DNA from: CAJYAN01 sp046484825
GTDB taxonomy: Bacteria; Pseudomonadota; Gammaproteobacteria; UBA6429; Thiohalophilaceae
Length of the DNA: 6,238 bases
Assembly: GCA_046484825.1 (NCBI GenBank)
Contig: JAWOIE010000226.1
Span: 1 to 6,238 of the forward strand
Direction of reading: 5' to 3'
The translations under genes were made by a program, and so were the position numbers. Position 1 is the first letter of the stretch, and the number at the start of each line of letters is the position of its first letter. Under the pieces are notes generated by a model. That model ran no database searches and was not told the origin of the DNA. It saw only the letters and a list, made by a program, of their open reading frames with translations. Positions 1-6,182 of this stretch are shown piece by piece.

Positions 1-52
1 TTAAACACAAATGTTGTCGTTCCTGACATGGGGTTCTGTTGTCGTGCGTGCC

Positions 53-2026
53 CTACTCAAAGTGCGCCTGCCAGGAGAGGTAGGCCTGGCGTCGCGGGTA
101 ATTCAGTTGCCGTGAAAAATGCACCTCGTCAAAGCTGTTCTGGATCACCAGGGCGAGCTCGGAGTCCATGTTAAGCAGTTTGAGTTTGCGCGCCAGGCGC
201 AGGTCCATACGTTTGTACGGGTCGAGCTGGCGCGGGTCAAAGGATCTGCGCGCCAGTCCCTTGGTGGACGTACGGTGGTAAAAGCCGAGACTCCCCTGAT
301 AGCGATCCGAGAACTGTTGAATGTAGAGCAGACTGAACAGGTGTTTAGGAAAGGCGATGTCATACTCGCTGTTGACGGTGTTGTGGGTGCTCTTGATGCG
401 GGTATGGGCGTAATTGGCGATCATTCTGCTCCGGGGTGTCGGCCGCAAGGTCAGACTGGCCTCAAGACCATGAATGCTGGCATGGTCGTGGTTGTCAAAG
501 ACATACTGATTGAGCGTGGAGTCGAACTCGTAATTGATCAGGTCCTTGATATCATCATAGAACAACTTGGCATCCAGACTCACGGTGTGGGCACGGTTAC
601 TGCTGAGGTAACCCAGTTCATAGCTGGTAATGCGTTCGGGTTTCAGATCGACAAGTCCGTTAAAGCAGCCGCTGGGACAGGGCGCCTGGTCATAGTAGGG
701 GTCCTCTTCAAAAATCACCGGCGCACGCGTGGCCTGGGAGACGGTGAGACGTACGGTATTGAAGTTATTGATCTGATGATTCAGGCTCAGTCGCGGCATC
801 AGGTTATTGCCGGCGGTATCATTGTCTTCATACATGACACCGGCATTCACCAGCGTGTCGGGGGCAAACTGGTACTCGCCATTGAGAAACAGGCGTTTAA
901 TGTGGTTTTTCCGGTAATCATTACTGCCCAGCCAGAAGTGACCGGCAGCCTTGTCGGTGCGCGTGCTGCCCCCCCAGATCAGGCGCAGCAGGTCGCTGGC
1001 ACGGACCTGGTTCTGAAACTCAAGCTCCAGGCGATCGGTGCGATTGCCAAAATCCTGGCCCGGGTAACTTTGTGATTCCTGATTGTAATTGTGATAGAGC
1101 TGTACCTGGTATTCATTGTCCGCGGACGGGGTATGCCGCCAGGTGATCTGCTGGAACTGCGCCGTGGTGTGTTTAATGTGTTTTGGTATCGAGGTGTCCA
1201 GGGTATTGTCTTCTTCCCTGGGGCCGCCGCTATAGCCCATTTTAAAGGCGATGTGATCGTTATTATCGAGCAGGTAGTCGCCACGCAGGGTGATGACGCT
1301 GACTTCCTTGCCGTCGTAACGCTGTTCAAAGCCATGGTCCTGTCGATAATTCAGGGTGACGCGGTAATCAAGGCTCCCCAGATTGCTGCCGTGGCGATAG
1401 ACGCCATTGCGATAGCTGTTGGTACCGCCACTGAGCTTGAGATAGTGGCCCCGGTCCTGTGAGGCGTGGCGGGTAATGATATTGATGACGCCCAGGAAGG
1501 AGTTGGAGCCAAAGGTCGAGGCGTTGGGGCCGCGGATGACTTCGATGCGCTCAATATCATCCATGACAATGGGCAGTTCTGACCAGTTGACGCCGCCGAG
1601 CAAGGGCGAATACACAGAGCGGCCGTCGATCAGGATCTGCTGGTGACGCACATAGCGGTCATGCAGCATGTGATAGCCCACGGCCATGACGTGACCGCTG
1701 TCATAATCCACATGGAAGCCGGGCACCAGGCGCAACAGATCCGGGATTTCGGTAAAACCGGAGGCATCGATCATCTCCCGGTCGATAATCGAGGTGGCTA
1801 CCGGGGCCTCGTTGATGGGTTGTTGCAGGCGGGTGGCCGACAACACCACCGGCATGTCGGCAAAAAAATCGGACTCCCCCAGTAGCGCGGCGTTACTGGG
1901 CTGACCTGGGTCGGTCGGCGCGGTGGCCGCCGTGGCACTGGAAAATATGATCAGGCTCGCCAGGAGCAGGAAAACGCATTGCCAGTGACGGGGGCGAGGT
2001 GCACTGGCGGGAATAGAACAACACAT
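53..2026 (-). CDS. TonB-dependent outer-membrane receptor
   Basis: This gene encodes a TonB-dependent receptor of about 657 residues, which would take up a scarce ligand (iron chelate, cobalamin or similar) across the outer membrane using energy from TonB-ExbB-ExbD. Counting from the ATG at 2026, an arginine-bearing N-region and hydrophobic core (about residues 17-30) end in an Ala-Thr-Ala signal-peptidase site near residue 33. A TonB-box-like stretch, MPVVLSATR, starts near residue 58. The plug follows to about residue 185, with the typical LLRLVPGF, ILIDGRSVYSPLLGG, IEVIRGP and GVINIITR motifs. The rest is barrel, with an LKPERITSYELGY motif near 461-473 and an amphipathic final strand. A Cys pair (450, 454) lies in a probable surface loop. 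The C-terminus is Phe-Glu where barrel proteins usually end in an aromatic residue. The frame can be opened at a GTG at 2044, but the ATG at 2026 has GGAG seven bases upstream. The fold is clear; the ligand cannot be named. Confidence 0.93.
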   Translation of the reverse strand: MCCSIPASAPRPRHWQCVFLLLASLIIFSSATAATAPTDPGQPSNAALLGESDFFADMPVVLSATRLQQPINEAPVATSIIDREMIDASGFTEIPDLLRLVPGFHVDYDSGHVMAVGYHMLHDRYVRHQQILIDGRSVYSPLLGGVNWSELPIVMDDIERIEVIRGPNASTFGSNSFLGVINIITRHASQDRGHYLKLSGGTNSYRNGVYRHGSNLGSLDYRVTLNYRQDHGFEQRYDGKEVSVITLRGDYLLDNNDHIAFKMGYSGGPREEDNTLDTSIPKHIKHTTAQFQQITWRHTPSADNEYQVQLYHNYNQESQSYPGQDFGNRTDRLELEFQNQVRASDLLRLIWGGSTRTDKAAGHFWLGSNDYRKNHIKRLFLNGEYQFAPDTLVNAGVMYEDNDTAGNNLMPRLSLNHQINNFNTVRLTVSQATRAPVIFEEDPYYDQAPCPSGCFNGLVDLKPERITSYELGYLSSNRAHTVSLDAKLFYDDIKDLINYEFDSTLNQYVFDNHDHASIHGLEASLTLRPTPRSRMIANYAHTRIKSTHNTVNSEYDIAFPKHLFSLLYIQQFSDRYQGSLGFYHRTSTKGLARRSFDPRQLDPYKRMDLRLARKLKLLNMDSELALVIQNSFDEVHFSRQLNYPRRQAYLSWQAHFE

Positions 2027-2222
2027 ATCAGTACTCCATAACACTGCGGTTCGCTGGTGGCACCCACCGGTGGTGTCGGGTCTCGCCGCGTAAGACCTTG
2101 TTAAAAATAGGACATTATTAACAACAAAATAGTGGGTTTATGTTACCCGAATGCAGTGCAGGAGTGACAGGCTTTATTGGGCACCGTAGGCCCGCCAACT
2201 CCGCAGAATCTGTGGATGGATT
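2027..2222 (-). other. Leader and upstream region of the receptor gene
   Basis: This gene-free stretch precedes the receptor and should carry its promoter and leader. Close to the gene, 2064-2073 is a perfect 10-bp palindrome (CCACCGGTGG). An overlapping RNA hairpin is possible at 2056-2068, with a 5-bp GGTGG/CCACC stem and a 3-base loop, about 30 bases before the ATG. The segment 2098-2140 is AT-rich (ATTATTAACAACAAAAT on the plus strand) and is the likeliest promoter location, but I could not assign well-spaced -35 and -10 boxes. I see no good match to the usual Fur box and none of the conserved boxes of a cobalamin riboswitch. Regulation is therefore not resolved. Confidence 0.3.
2034..2037 (-). 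promoter_or_regulatory. Shine-Dalgarno of the TonB-dependent receptor
   Basis: On the minus strand the sequence reads TGGAGTACTGATATG, placing GGAG seven bases before the ATG at 2026. This decides the start: the alternative GTG at 2044 has no comparable site upstream, and the ATG at 2039 is out of frame. Confidence 0.6.
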
Positions 2223-2398
2223 ATGAGGTCAAAACCCAACGCAGAGGCGCTAAGACGCTAAGGACACAAAAAAGACAGGAAATCAAAATAGGTGGCTTAA
2301 TATATAAAAAATTCGCCTGGCTGCGCCCTATGGGATTTTTGCCCCGGGAACTCTTTGCGTCCTCTGCGCCATTGCATCATTGCGTAGAAAATACTGTT
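2223..2398. repeat. Palindromic repeat unit 1
   Basis: The first 32 bases (2223-2254) are identical to 2460-2491 at the start of unit 2. The left arm starts at 2240 (CGCAGAGGCGCTAAGACGC) and the right arm is 2353-2384 (CTTTGCGTCCTCTGCG then a diverged tail). The core keeps a diverged form of the GTGGCTTAA and CCTATGG motifs found in units 2 and 4. The unit is followed by GAAAATACTGTT (2387-2398), which recurs at 2999-3010. Confidence 0.75.
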
Positions 2399-2459
2399 AA
2401 ATTTCAATCGATTACATCCATGCGCCCGGTTGCGGTGAAAGCAGTGTTCAATTCTCCCG
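2399..2459. repeat. Linker repeat, copy A
   Basis: This segment shares TCGATTACATCCATG-like sequence and a GTTCAATTC end with copy B at 2956-3020. A short TTTCA/TGAAA pairing (about 2402-2406 with 2436-2440) survives, but the inner palindrome seen in copy B has diverged. It separates units 1 and 2. Confidence 0.6.
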
Positions 2460-2648
2460 ATGAGGTCAAAACCCAACGCAGAGGCGCTAAGGCGCTAAGA
2501 ACGCAAAGAAAAACAAAAAATTAACTGAGGGGCTTAAATGTAAGAAACCGGGATGGCTTCGTGCCTATGGTTTTTTTGCCCTGGGAACTCTTTGCGTCCT
2601 CTGCGTCTTTGCGGTGAGAAAATAGCTTTATTAATTGAAAAGATTTAT
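2460..2648. repeat. Palindromic repeat unit 2
   Basis: This is the fullest unit. The left arm is 2477-2510 and the right arm 2590-2615 (CTTTGCGTCCTCTGCGTC...). The core at 2521-2580 (TTAACTGAG, GGCTTAAAT, ATGGCTTCGTGCCTATGG) recurs at 2856-2914 in unit 4 with few differences. The trailing sequence AATAGCTTTATTAATTGAAA (2621-2640) recurs 170 bp later at 2791-2810 after unit 3. Confidence 0.75.
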
Positions 2649-2817
2649 CGCAGAGGCGCAAAGTACGCAAAGAAATAATATTAATTTTGCATGATTTACA
2701 TTGTCTGCGCGTGTGGCAGGTAAATGAAAAATGAAAAACTATTATCTTTTATGGTTTTCTTTGCGTCCTCCGCGTCTTTGCGGTGAAAAAAATAGCTTTA
2801 TTATTTGAAAAGATTTA
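2649..2817. repeat. Palindromic repeat unit 3 with a different core
   Basis: The left arm, 2649-2672, and right arm, 2759-2785, match each other as an inverted repeat at about 19 of 24 positions. The core (about 2675-2758) does not resemble the core of units 1, 2 and 4. The right arm plus tail closely copies the end of unit 2, which gives a near-perfect direct repeat with a 170-bp period. Confidence 0.7.
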
Positions 2818-2955
2818 CCGCTAAGGCGCTAAGAACACAAAGAAAAATAAGAAAATTAACTGAGTGGCTTAAATATAAGAAATCGGTATGGCTTCGTGCC
2901 TATGGAATTTTTGCCATGAGAAATTTTTGCGTCCTCTGTGCCTGGAAAATACGTT
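2818..2955. repeat. Palindromic repeat unit 4
   Basis: The left arm is 2818-2844 (CCGCTAAGGCGCTAAGAAC...) and the shortened right arm is about 2925-2945 (TTTTGCGTCCTCTGTGCC). The core at 2856-2914 is a close copy of the unit 2 core, offset by 335 bp. It is followed directly by linker copy B. Confidence 0.7.
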
Positions 2956-3020
2956 CCAGACATTTTCAACCGATTACATCCATGTAATCGATTGCGTTGA
3001 AAATACTGTTCAATTCCCCA
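2956..3020. repeat. Linker repeat, copy B
   Basis: This is the second copy of the linker found at 2399-2459, sharing CGATTACATCCATG and CTGTTCAATTC. It closes the array ten bases before the pump's stop codon and contains the long hairpin annotated separately. Confidence 0.6.
2963..3003 (-). terminator. Long hairpin just downstream of the RND gene
   Basis: An outer 8-bp stem (TTTTCAAC 2963-2970 with GTTGAAAA 2996-3003) encloses a perfect inverted repeat (CGATTACAT 2971-2979 with ATGTAATCG 2982-2990), with a 5-base bulge at 2991-2995. It starts about 26 bases after the pump's TAG stop, a typical place for a 3'-end structure. No clear U-run follows on either strand, so it may stabilise or delimit the transcript without being a classical intrinsic terminator. 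The stem is visible in the sequence; the function is inferred. Confidence 0.4.
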
Positions 3021-3029
3021 CAAGCATTT

Positions 3030-5921
3030 CTAGGGCTGGAGGCTGGCCTGCCGGCGGTTAAACAGCCAGTAAATCGCCGGCAGCAGGCCGAGGCTGACCA
3101 GCATGGAAAACAGCAGGCCAAAGACCATGACCATCGCCAGGGGTTGCAGCATTTCCGCACCCTGTCCCAGGGCCAGGGCCAGGGGGAGCATACCGACCAC
3201 TGTGGTGAGGGTGGTCATGAGAATAGGGCGCAGGCGTAGACGCGCCGCGGTGATAATGGCCTCCTGTAAGGGAGTCTGTTTTTCACGCTCAATCTCAATC
3301 TGCTCCACCAGGACAATGGAATTGTTGACCACGATGCCGACCAGCATAATCAGCCCCAGCCAGACCGGCATGGACAGGGGGATGCCGGTCAGGGTCAGGC
3401 CGAGGGCCACCCCAATCGTGGCAAAGGGGGTGCAGAGCATAATGATAAAGGGGTTGCGCAAGGACTCGTACTGCACCGCCATGACCACAAACACCAGAAA
3501 CAGCGCCAGGCCGAGCAACATCGTACCCAGCCGCTGGCCTTCGTGCAGGGCCTCCTGGCTGCCGCCATCGTAGAGGTAGTAGCCCTCGGGCAGGCTCAGG
3601 TCCTCGAGCCGTGTGTTCATGGCGCTGATGACCTCGGAAATGCTGAAGCCCGCTTCCAGGCTGCCGCCGATTTCGACAATGCGGCGCTGTTGATCGTGGG
3701 CAATACTGGCCGGGGCCTGGTGCAGGGCGATGGAGGCAACCTCGTGCAGCCGCACCGGTTGCCTGTTGTGATGCCCGACCAGGATCTGGTTGATTTGCGG
3801 TACCGAGGTCTGCAGCGACTTGGGCAGGCGCAGGCGAATGGGGTAGGCGCGATCGTCCTGCATAAACTCGGAAATGACCTGGCCTTCCATGCTGACCCGC
3901 AGGGCTATGCCAATGTCCTTGATGCTGATGTTTTTCTCCGCGGCCCGATCACGGTCGATTTTGATGGTCAGCTCTTCTTCGAAATCTTCATAGGTGTGTT
4001 GCAGATTCTTCAGTCCAGGGACATCGCGTATGCGCCCGAGCACCTCGTCACCGAGTCGCCGCAGGGTGGCGATGTCATCGCCCTGGATGCGCAGGCTGAT
4101 ATCGTCATCCCCCTGATTGATGCGCACGCCGCGGATCCCGCGGGTATAGATGCGGATGCGAAAACCGACCAGGCCCAGCTGAGCAACCGCCTTTTGCGTC
4201 TTTTTGATCCAGTCTTCGGAGTTGATGCCGGGCCTGAGTTGCACATCGAGGCTGCTGCGACTGCTGGACTGGTATTCCGAACGGCCGAACACCGAACCGC
4301 CGGAGAGGGTAAAGACGGATTTGATCTCCTCCTGGTCCGAGAAATAGTGTTCCAGCTTCTGCACGGCATCTTCCATTTGCTGGATCGTCAGTCCCGGGTC
4401 CGCGGTAATGCGGATCATGATATGGCCCTCGTCCGGCTGCGGCAGAAAAATGGATTTCTCATGCATAAATTTCAGCGCCGTCAGGGCCAGGGGAAGGGCC
4501 AGCACCAGCAGCGGCAACCAGGGCCGGGCGAGGATGATGCCGAGCAACACGACATAGCGCCTTTGCAGCGCCGCAATCACCCGCTGGGTAAAGGCCTGGA
4601 TGCGATTGCCACGGGTTTCATGGCGAAAGCGTATCTTGCTGGCCAGGGCCGGTACGAGGGTGATGGCCACCATGAGTGACCCGACAATGGCGGCGGACAG
4701 GGTAATGATCAGTTCCTTAAACAGCAGCCCCACCAGGCCACTGATAAACAAAAACGGCAGTACCGCCGCCAGATTGGTCGCCGTGGAGGCGACAATGGCG
4801 CTGTTAATCTCTGAGGAGGCATTGATGGAGGCCTGATAGACATCCTCGCCCTGGCTCTGATGGCGATGGATGTTTTCCATCATCACAATGGTGTTGTCCA
4901 CCAGCATGCCGATGCCCAGCGCCAGGCCCCCCAGGGTCATGATATTCAGGGTCAGGCCGGACAGGGACATGATGGTGAAGGTGAGTAACAGCGCCACCGG
5001 GATGGCACTGCCGATAATCAGCGTGCGCCGCAGATCGCCCAGAAACAGATAGACCACCAGCATGGCCAGGATGGCCCCGGAGAGGGCGGCGGTGCTGGCA
5101 TTATTGAGGGCGTGCCGGACAAAAATGGACTGGTCGCCCACGGTCTGCACCAGAATATCGTCGGGCAGGATCTTCTCCGTCCGCAGCCACTCGAGCTGCC
5201 GCTCCACCGCATCGACCACGGCGACGGTATTGGCCTCGGGCTGCTTCTGCACCGAGAGCTTGATGCCGGGGATCTGGTTGAGGCGGATCTTGAGCCGCTC
5301 GTCGGCATGGCTGTCCAGCACCTGGGCGACATCGCCCAGGCGTACCGTATTGCCGTTCTGGGTCTTCCAGATGGGGATGGCGGCCAGTTCCTCGATGGTG
5401 GCAAAACGCCCACTGGTGCGCAGGCTCAGTTCACGTTGCGGCGCGGTGAGGCGGCCGCCGGCCTCTTCCTGGTTGGCGGCATCAATGGCGTCCGCCAGCT
5501 GCTGTAGGCTCAGGCCCAGGCTGGCCAGGCGTTCCTGGTCCGGGCGGACGTGGATTTCGCGGGCAATGCCGCCACCGACCTCGGCCGCGGCGACGCCGGG
5601 GATATTCAGAAACCAGCGGCTGAATTCGTAGTCCACCCAGTCGCGCAGGGCGATGGGGTCGCGCTGGTCGGAGCTGATGGCCAGCTCCAGCACCGGGATC
5701 TGTGACGGGTCACGCTTGAAAATCGTAGGCGGATCGATGGTGTCGGGCAAAAAACGTTTGGCGCGGTCGAGGCGGGTACTGCTCTCACGCAGGGCGACAT
5801 CGATGTCGGTGCCATAGGGGAAGCTCAGATTGACATTACTGCGCCCCTCGGTGGTGGTCGACTGGACGCGGATAACGCCCTCGGTAATGGCGAGCTGTTC
5901 TTCCAGCTGGCGGGTAATGCC
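3030..5921 (-). CDS. RND efflux permease (HAE1/AcrB-like), N-terminus missing
   Basis: This encodes most of a proton-driven RND exporter of the inner membrane, a trimer normally joined to an adaptor and an outer-membrane channel. Residues are counted from the TTG at 6206, where the open frame begins. Family homology starts only near residue 97 (ITRQLEEQLAITEGV) and runs to 1058, about 962 residues against a usual 1020-1050. Transmembrane helix 1 and the first porter strand, about 60 residues, are absent. Visible in order are the first porter domain (RDPSQIPVLEL, 165-175), helices 2-6 (about 373-520), helix 7 (about 556-577), the second periplasmic loop opening with FLPQPDEGH (587-595), and helices 8-12 (about 895-1047). 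Helix 4 carries LVDNTIVMMEN with Asp437; helix 10 carries VVNNSIVLVE. Substrate is unknown. The frame stays open to 6206 only because the antisense of an L6 gene lacks stops. That start has no Shine-Dalgarno, so the true start is outside this sequence. No adaptor gene is visible. Confidence 0.9.
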   Translation of the reverse strand, partial: GITRQLEEQLAITEGVIRVQSTTTEGRSNVNLSFPYGTDIDVALRESSTRLDRAKRFLPDTIDPPTIFKRDPSQIPVLELAISSDQRDPIALRDWVDYEFSRWFLNIPGVAAAEVGGGIAREIHVRPDQERLASLGLSLQQLADAIDAANQEEAGGRLTAPQRELSLRTSGRFATIEELAAIPIWKTQNGNTVRLGDVAQVLDSHADERLKIRLNQIPGIKLSVQKQPEANTVAVVDAVERQLEWLRTEKILPDDILVQTVGDQSIFVRHALNNASTAALSGAILAMLVVYLFLGDLRRTLIIGSAIPVALLLTFTIMSLSGLTLNIMTLGGLALGIGMLVDNTIVMMENIHRHQSQGEDVYQASINASSEINSAIVASTATNLAAVLPFLFISGLVGLLFKELIITLSAAIVGSLMVAITLVPALASKIRFRHETRGNRIQAFTQRVIAALQRRYVVLLGIILARPWLPLLVLALPLALTALKFMHEKSIFLPQPDEGHIMIRITADPGLTIQQMEDAVQKLEHYFSDQEEIKSVFTLSGGSVFGRSEYQSSSRSSLDVQLRPGINSEDWIKKTQKAVAQLGLVGFRIRIYTRGIRGVRINQGDDDISLRIQGDDIATLRRLGDEVLGRIRDVPGLKNLQHTYEDFEEELTIKIDRDRAAEKNISIKDIGIALRVSMEGQVISEFMQDDRAYPIRLRLPKSLQTSVPQINQILVGHHNRQPVRLHEVASIALHQAPASIAHDQQRRIVEIGGSLEAGFSISEVISAMNTRLEDLSLPEGYYLYDGGSQEALHEGQRLGTMLLGLALFLVFVVMAVQYESLRNPFIIMLCTPFATIGVALGLTLTGIPLSMPVWLGLIMLVGIVVNNSIVLVEQIEIEREKQTPLQEAIITAARLRLRPILMTTLTTVVGMLPLALALGQGAEMLQPLAMVMVFGLLFSMLVSLGLLPAIYWLFNRRQASLQP

Positions 5922-5925
5922 TACC
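5911..5925. other. Breakpoint joining the RND gene to the L6 gene
   Basis: Two unrelated coding sequences meet here head to head. To the left, minus-strand pump homology holds through the Ile-Thr-Arg codons at about 5910-5918. To the right, plus-strand L6 homology holds from the Tyr-Arg-Ala codons at 5922-5930. The joint reads GGTAATGCCTACC, a small GGTA/TACC inverted repeat. Both genes lose their 5' portions at this point. An assembly or amplification chimera is most likely; a true rearrangement is possible. Confidence 0.75.
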
Positions 5926-6182
5926 GGGCGGAGAAAAGCGGCAAAACGCTTAATCTTACCGTAGGGCTTTCGCACCAGGTTAATTTTACTGAGCCCGAAG
6001 GCATTACTATCAATGTCGACAAGCAGGTTATCAGGGTAGAGGGTATTGACAAGCATCTGGTTGGCCAGACCGCTGCAAATATCCGCAAAGTGCGCAAACC
6101 CGATGTGTATAAGGGTAAGGGCATTCGCTATCTGGGTGAAACCGTACGGCGCAAGGCCGGTAAGGCCGGCGCGAAAAAATAA
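5919..6182 (+). CDS. rplF: 50S ribosomal protein L6, C-terminal half (5'-truncated)
   Basis: This plus-strand frame encodes the last 87 residues of ribosomal protein L6, a large-subunit protein that binds 23S rRNA near the factor-binding site. It opens with AYRAEKSGKTLNLTVGLSH, corresponding to the GYRA...L(S/N)LGFSH region midway through L6. It continues through EGIDKHLVGQTAANIR and the signature RKPDVYKGKGIRY, then a basic tail KAGKAGAKK and a TAA stop at 6180-6182. Full L6 is about 177-180 residues, so roughly the first 90 are missing. No start codon or ribosome-binding site precedes it; the frame runs into pump antisense on its left. In bacteria L6 is followed by L18. Here a GTG at 6235 with AGGGA six bases upstream, 52 bases after the L6 stop, could start rplR, but only four bases remain. 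The basic Lys-Ala-Gly-rich tail differs from the usual gammaproteobacterial L6 end. Confidence 0.88.
   Translation, partial: AYRAEKSGKTLNLTVGLSHQVNFTEPEGITINVDKQVIRVEGIDKHLVGQTAANIRKVRKPDVYKGKGIRYLGETVRRKAGKAGAKK

Larger units (their letters stand above)
2223..3020. repeat. Tandem array of imperfect palindromic repeats with two linker copies
   Basis: This roughly 800-bp gene-free region between the pump and the receptor consists almost entirely of repeats. Four units each begin with a purine-rich arm of the type CGCAGAGGCGCTAAG...ACGCAAAG and end with a roughly complementary arm of the type CTTTGCGTCCTCTGCG, so each unit is an imperfect inverted repeat. The order is unit 1, linker A, unit 2, unit 3, unit 4, linker B. 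GC content is visibly lower than in the flanking genes. Similar GCAGAGGCGCAAAGACGCAAAG-like repeats occur between genes in many environmental bacteria (general knowledge, not searched here). The short plus-strand frames inside (2177-2524, 2805-2987) simply translate the repeat arms and are not genes. No transposase is present; a non-autonomous element or structured-RNA repeat is possible. Confidence 0.85.

Noticed and set aside
1..29. Possible start of a further minus-strand gene at an ATG at 29
   Set aside because: Only nine codons fit in the window and no Shine-Dalgarno precedes the ATG, so it cannot be supported.
119..1075. 318-codon plus-strand open frame
   Set aside because: It is antisense to the receptor gene, with no family resemblance and no ribosome-binding site; the receptor's plug and barrel motifs explain this DNA.
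2027..2222. Cobalamin riboswitch or Fur box upstream of the receptor
   Set aside because: I looked for the conserved riboswitch boxes and for a GATAATGATAATCATTATC-like site and found no convincing match.
2177..2524. 115-codon plus-strand frame in the spacer
   Set aside because: It translates repeat arms (TQRRGAKTLRTQ occurs twice in similar form), a pattern typical of spurious proteins from this repeat type.
2805..2987. 60-codon plus-strand frame in the spacer
   Set aside because: It is again a translation of repeat unit 4 and linker B, with no independent coding evidence.
2223..3020. CRISPR array
   Set aside because: The units are 140-190 bp, palindromic as a whole and differ from one another; there are no short identical repeats with regular unique spacers.
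2966..3160. 64-codon minus-strand frame overlapping the pump's 3' end
   Set aside because: It is out of frame with the clear RND C-terminus and runs into the linker repeat.
3543..4679. 378-codon plus-strand open frame
   Set aside because: It is antisense to the conserved RND permease; its low-complexity composition reflects the codon bias of the opposite strand.
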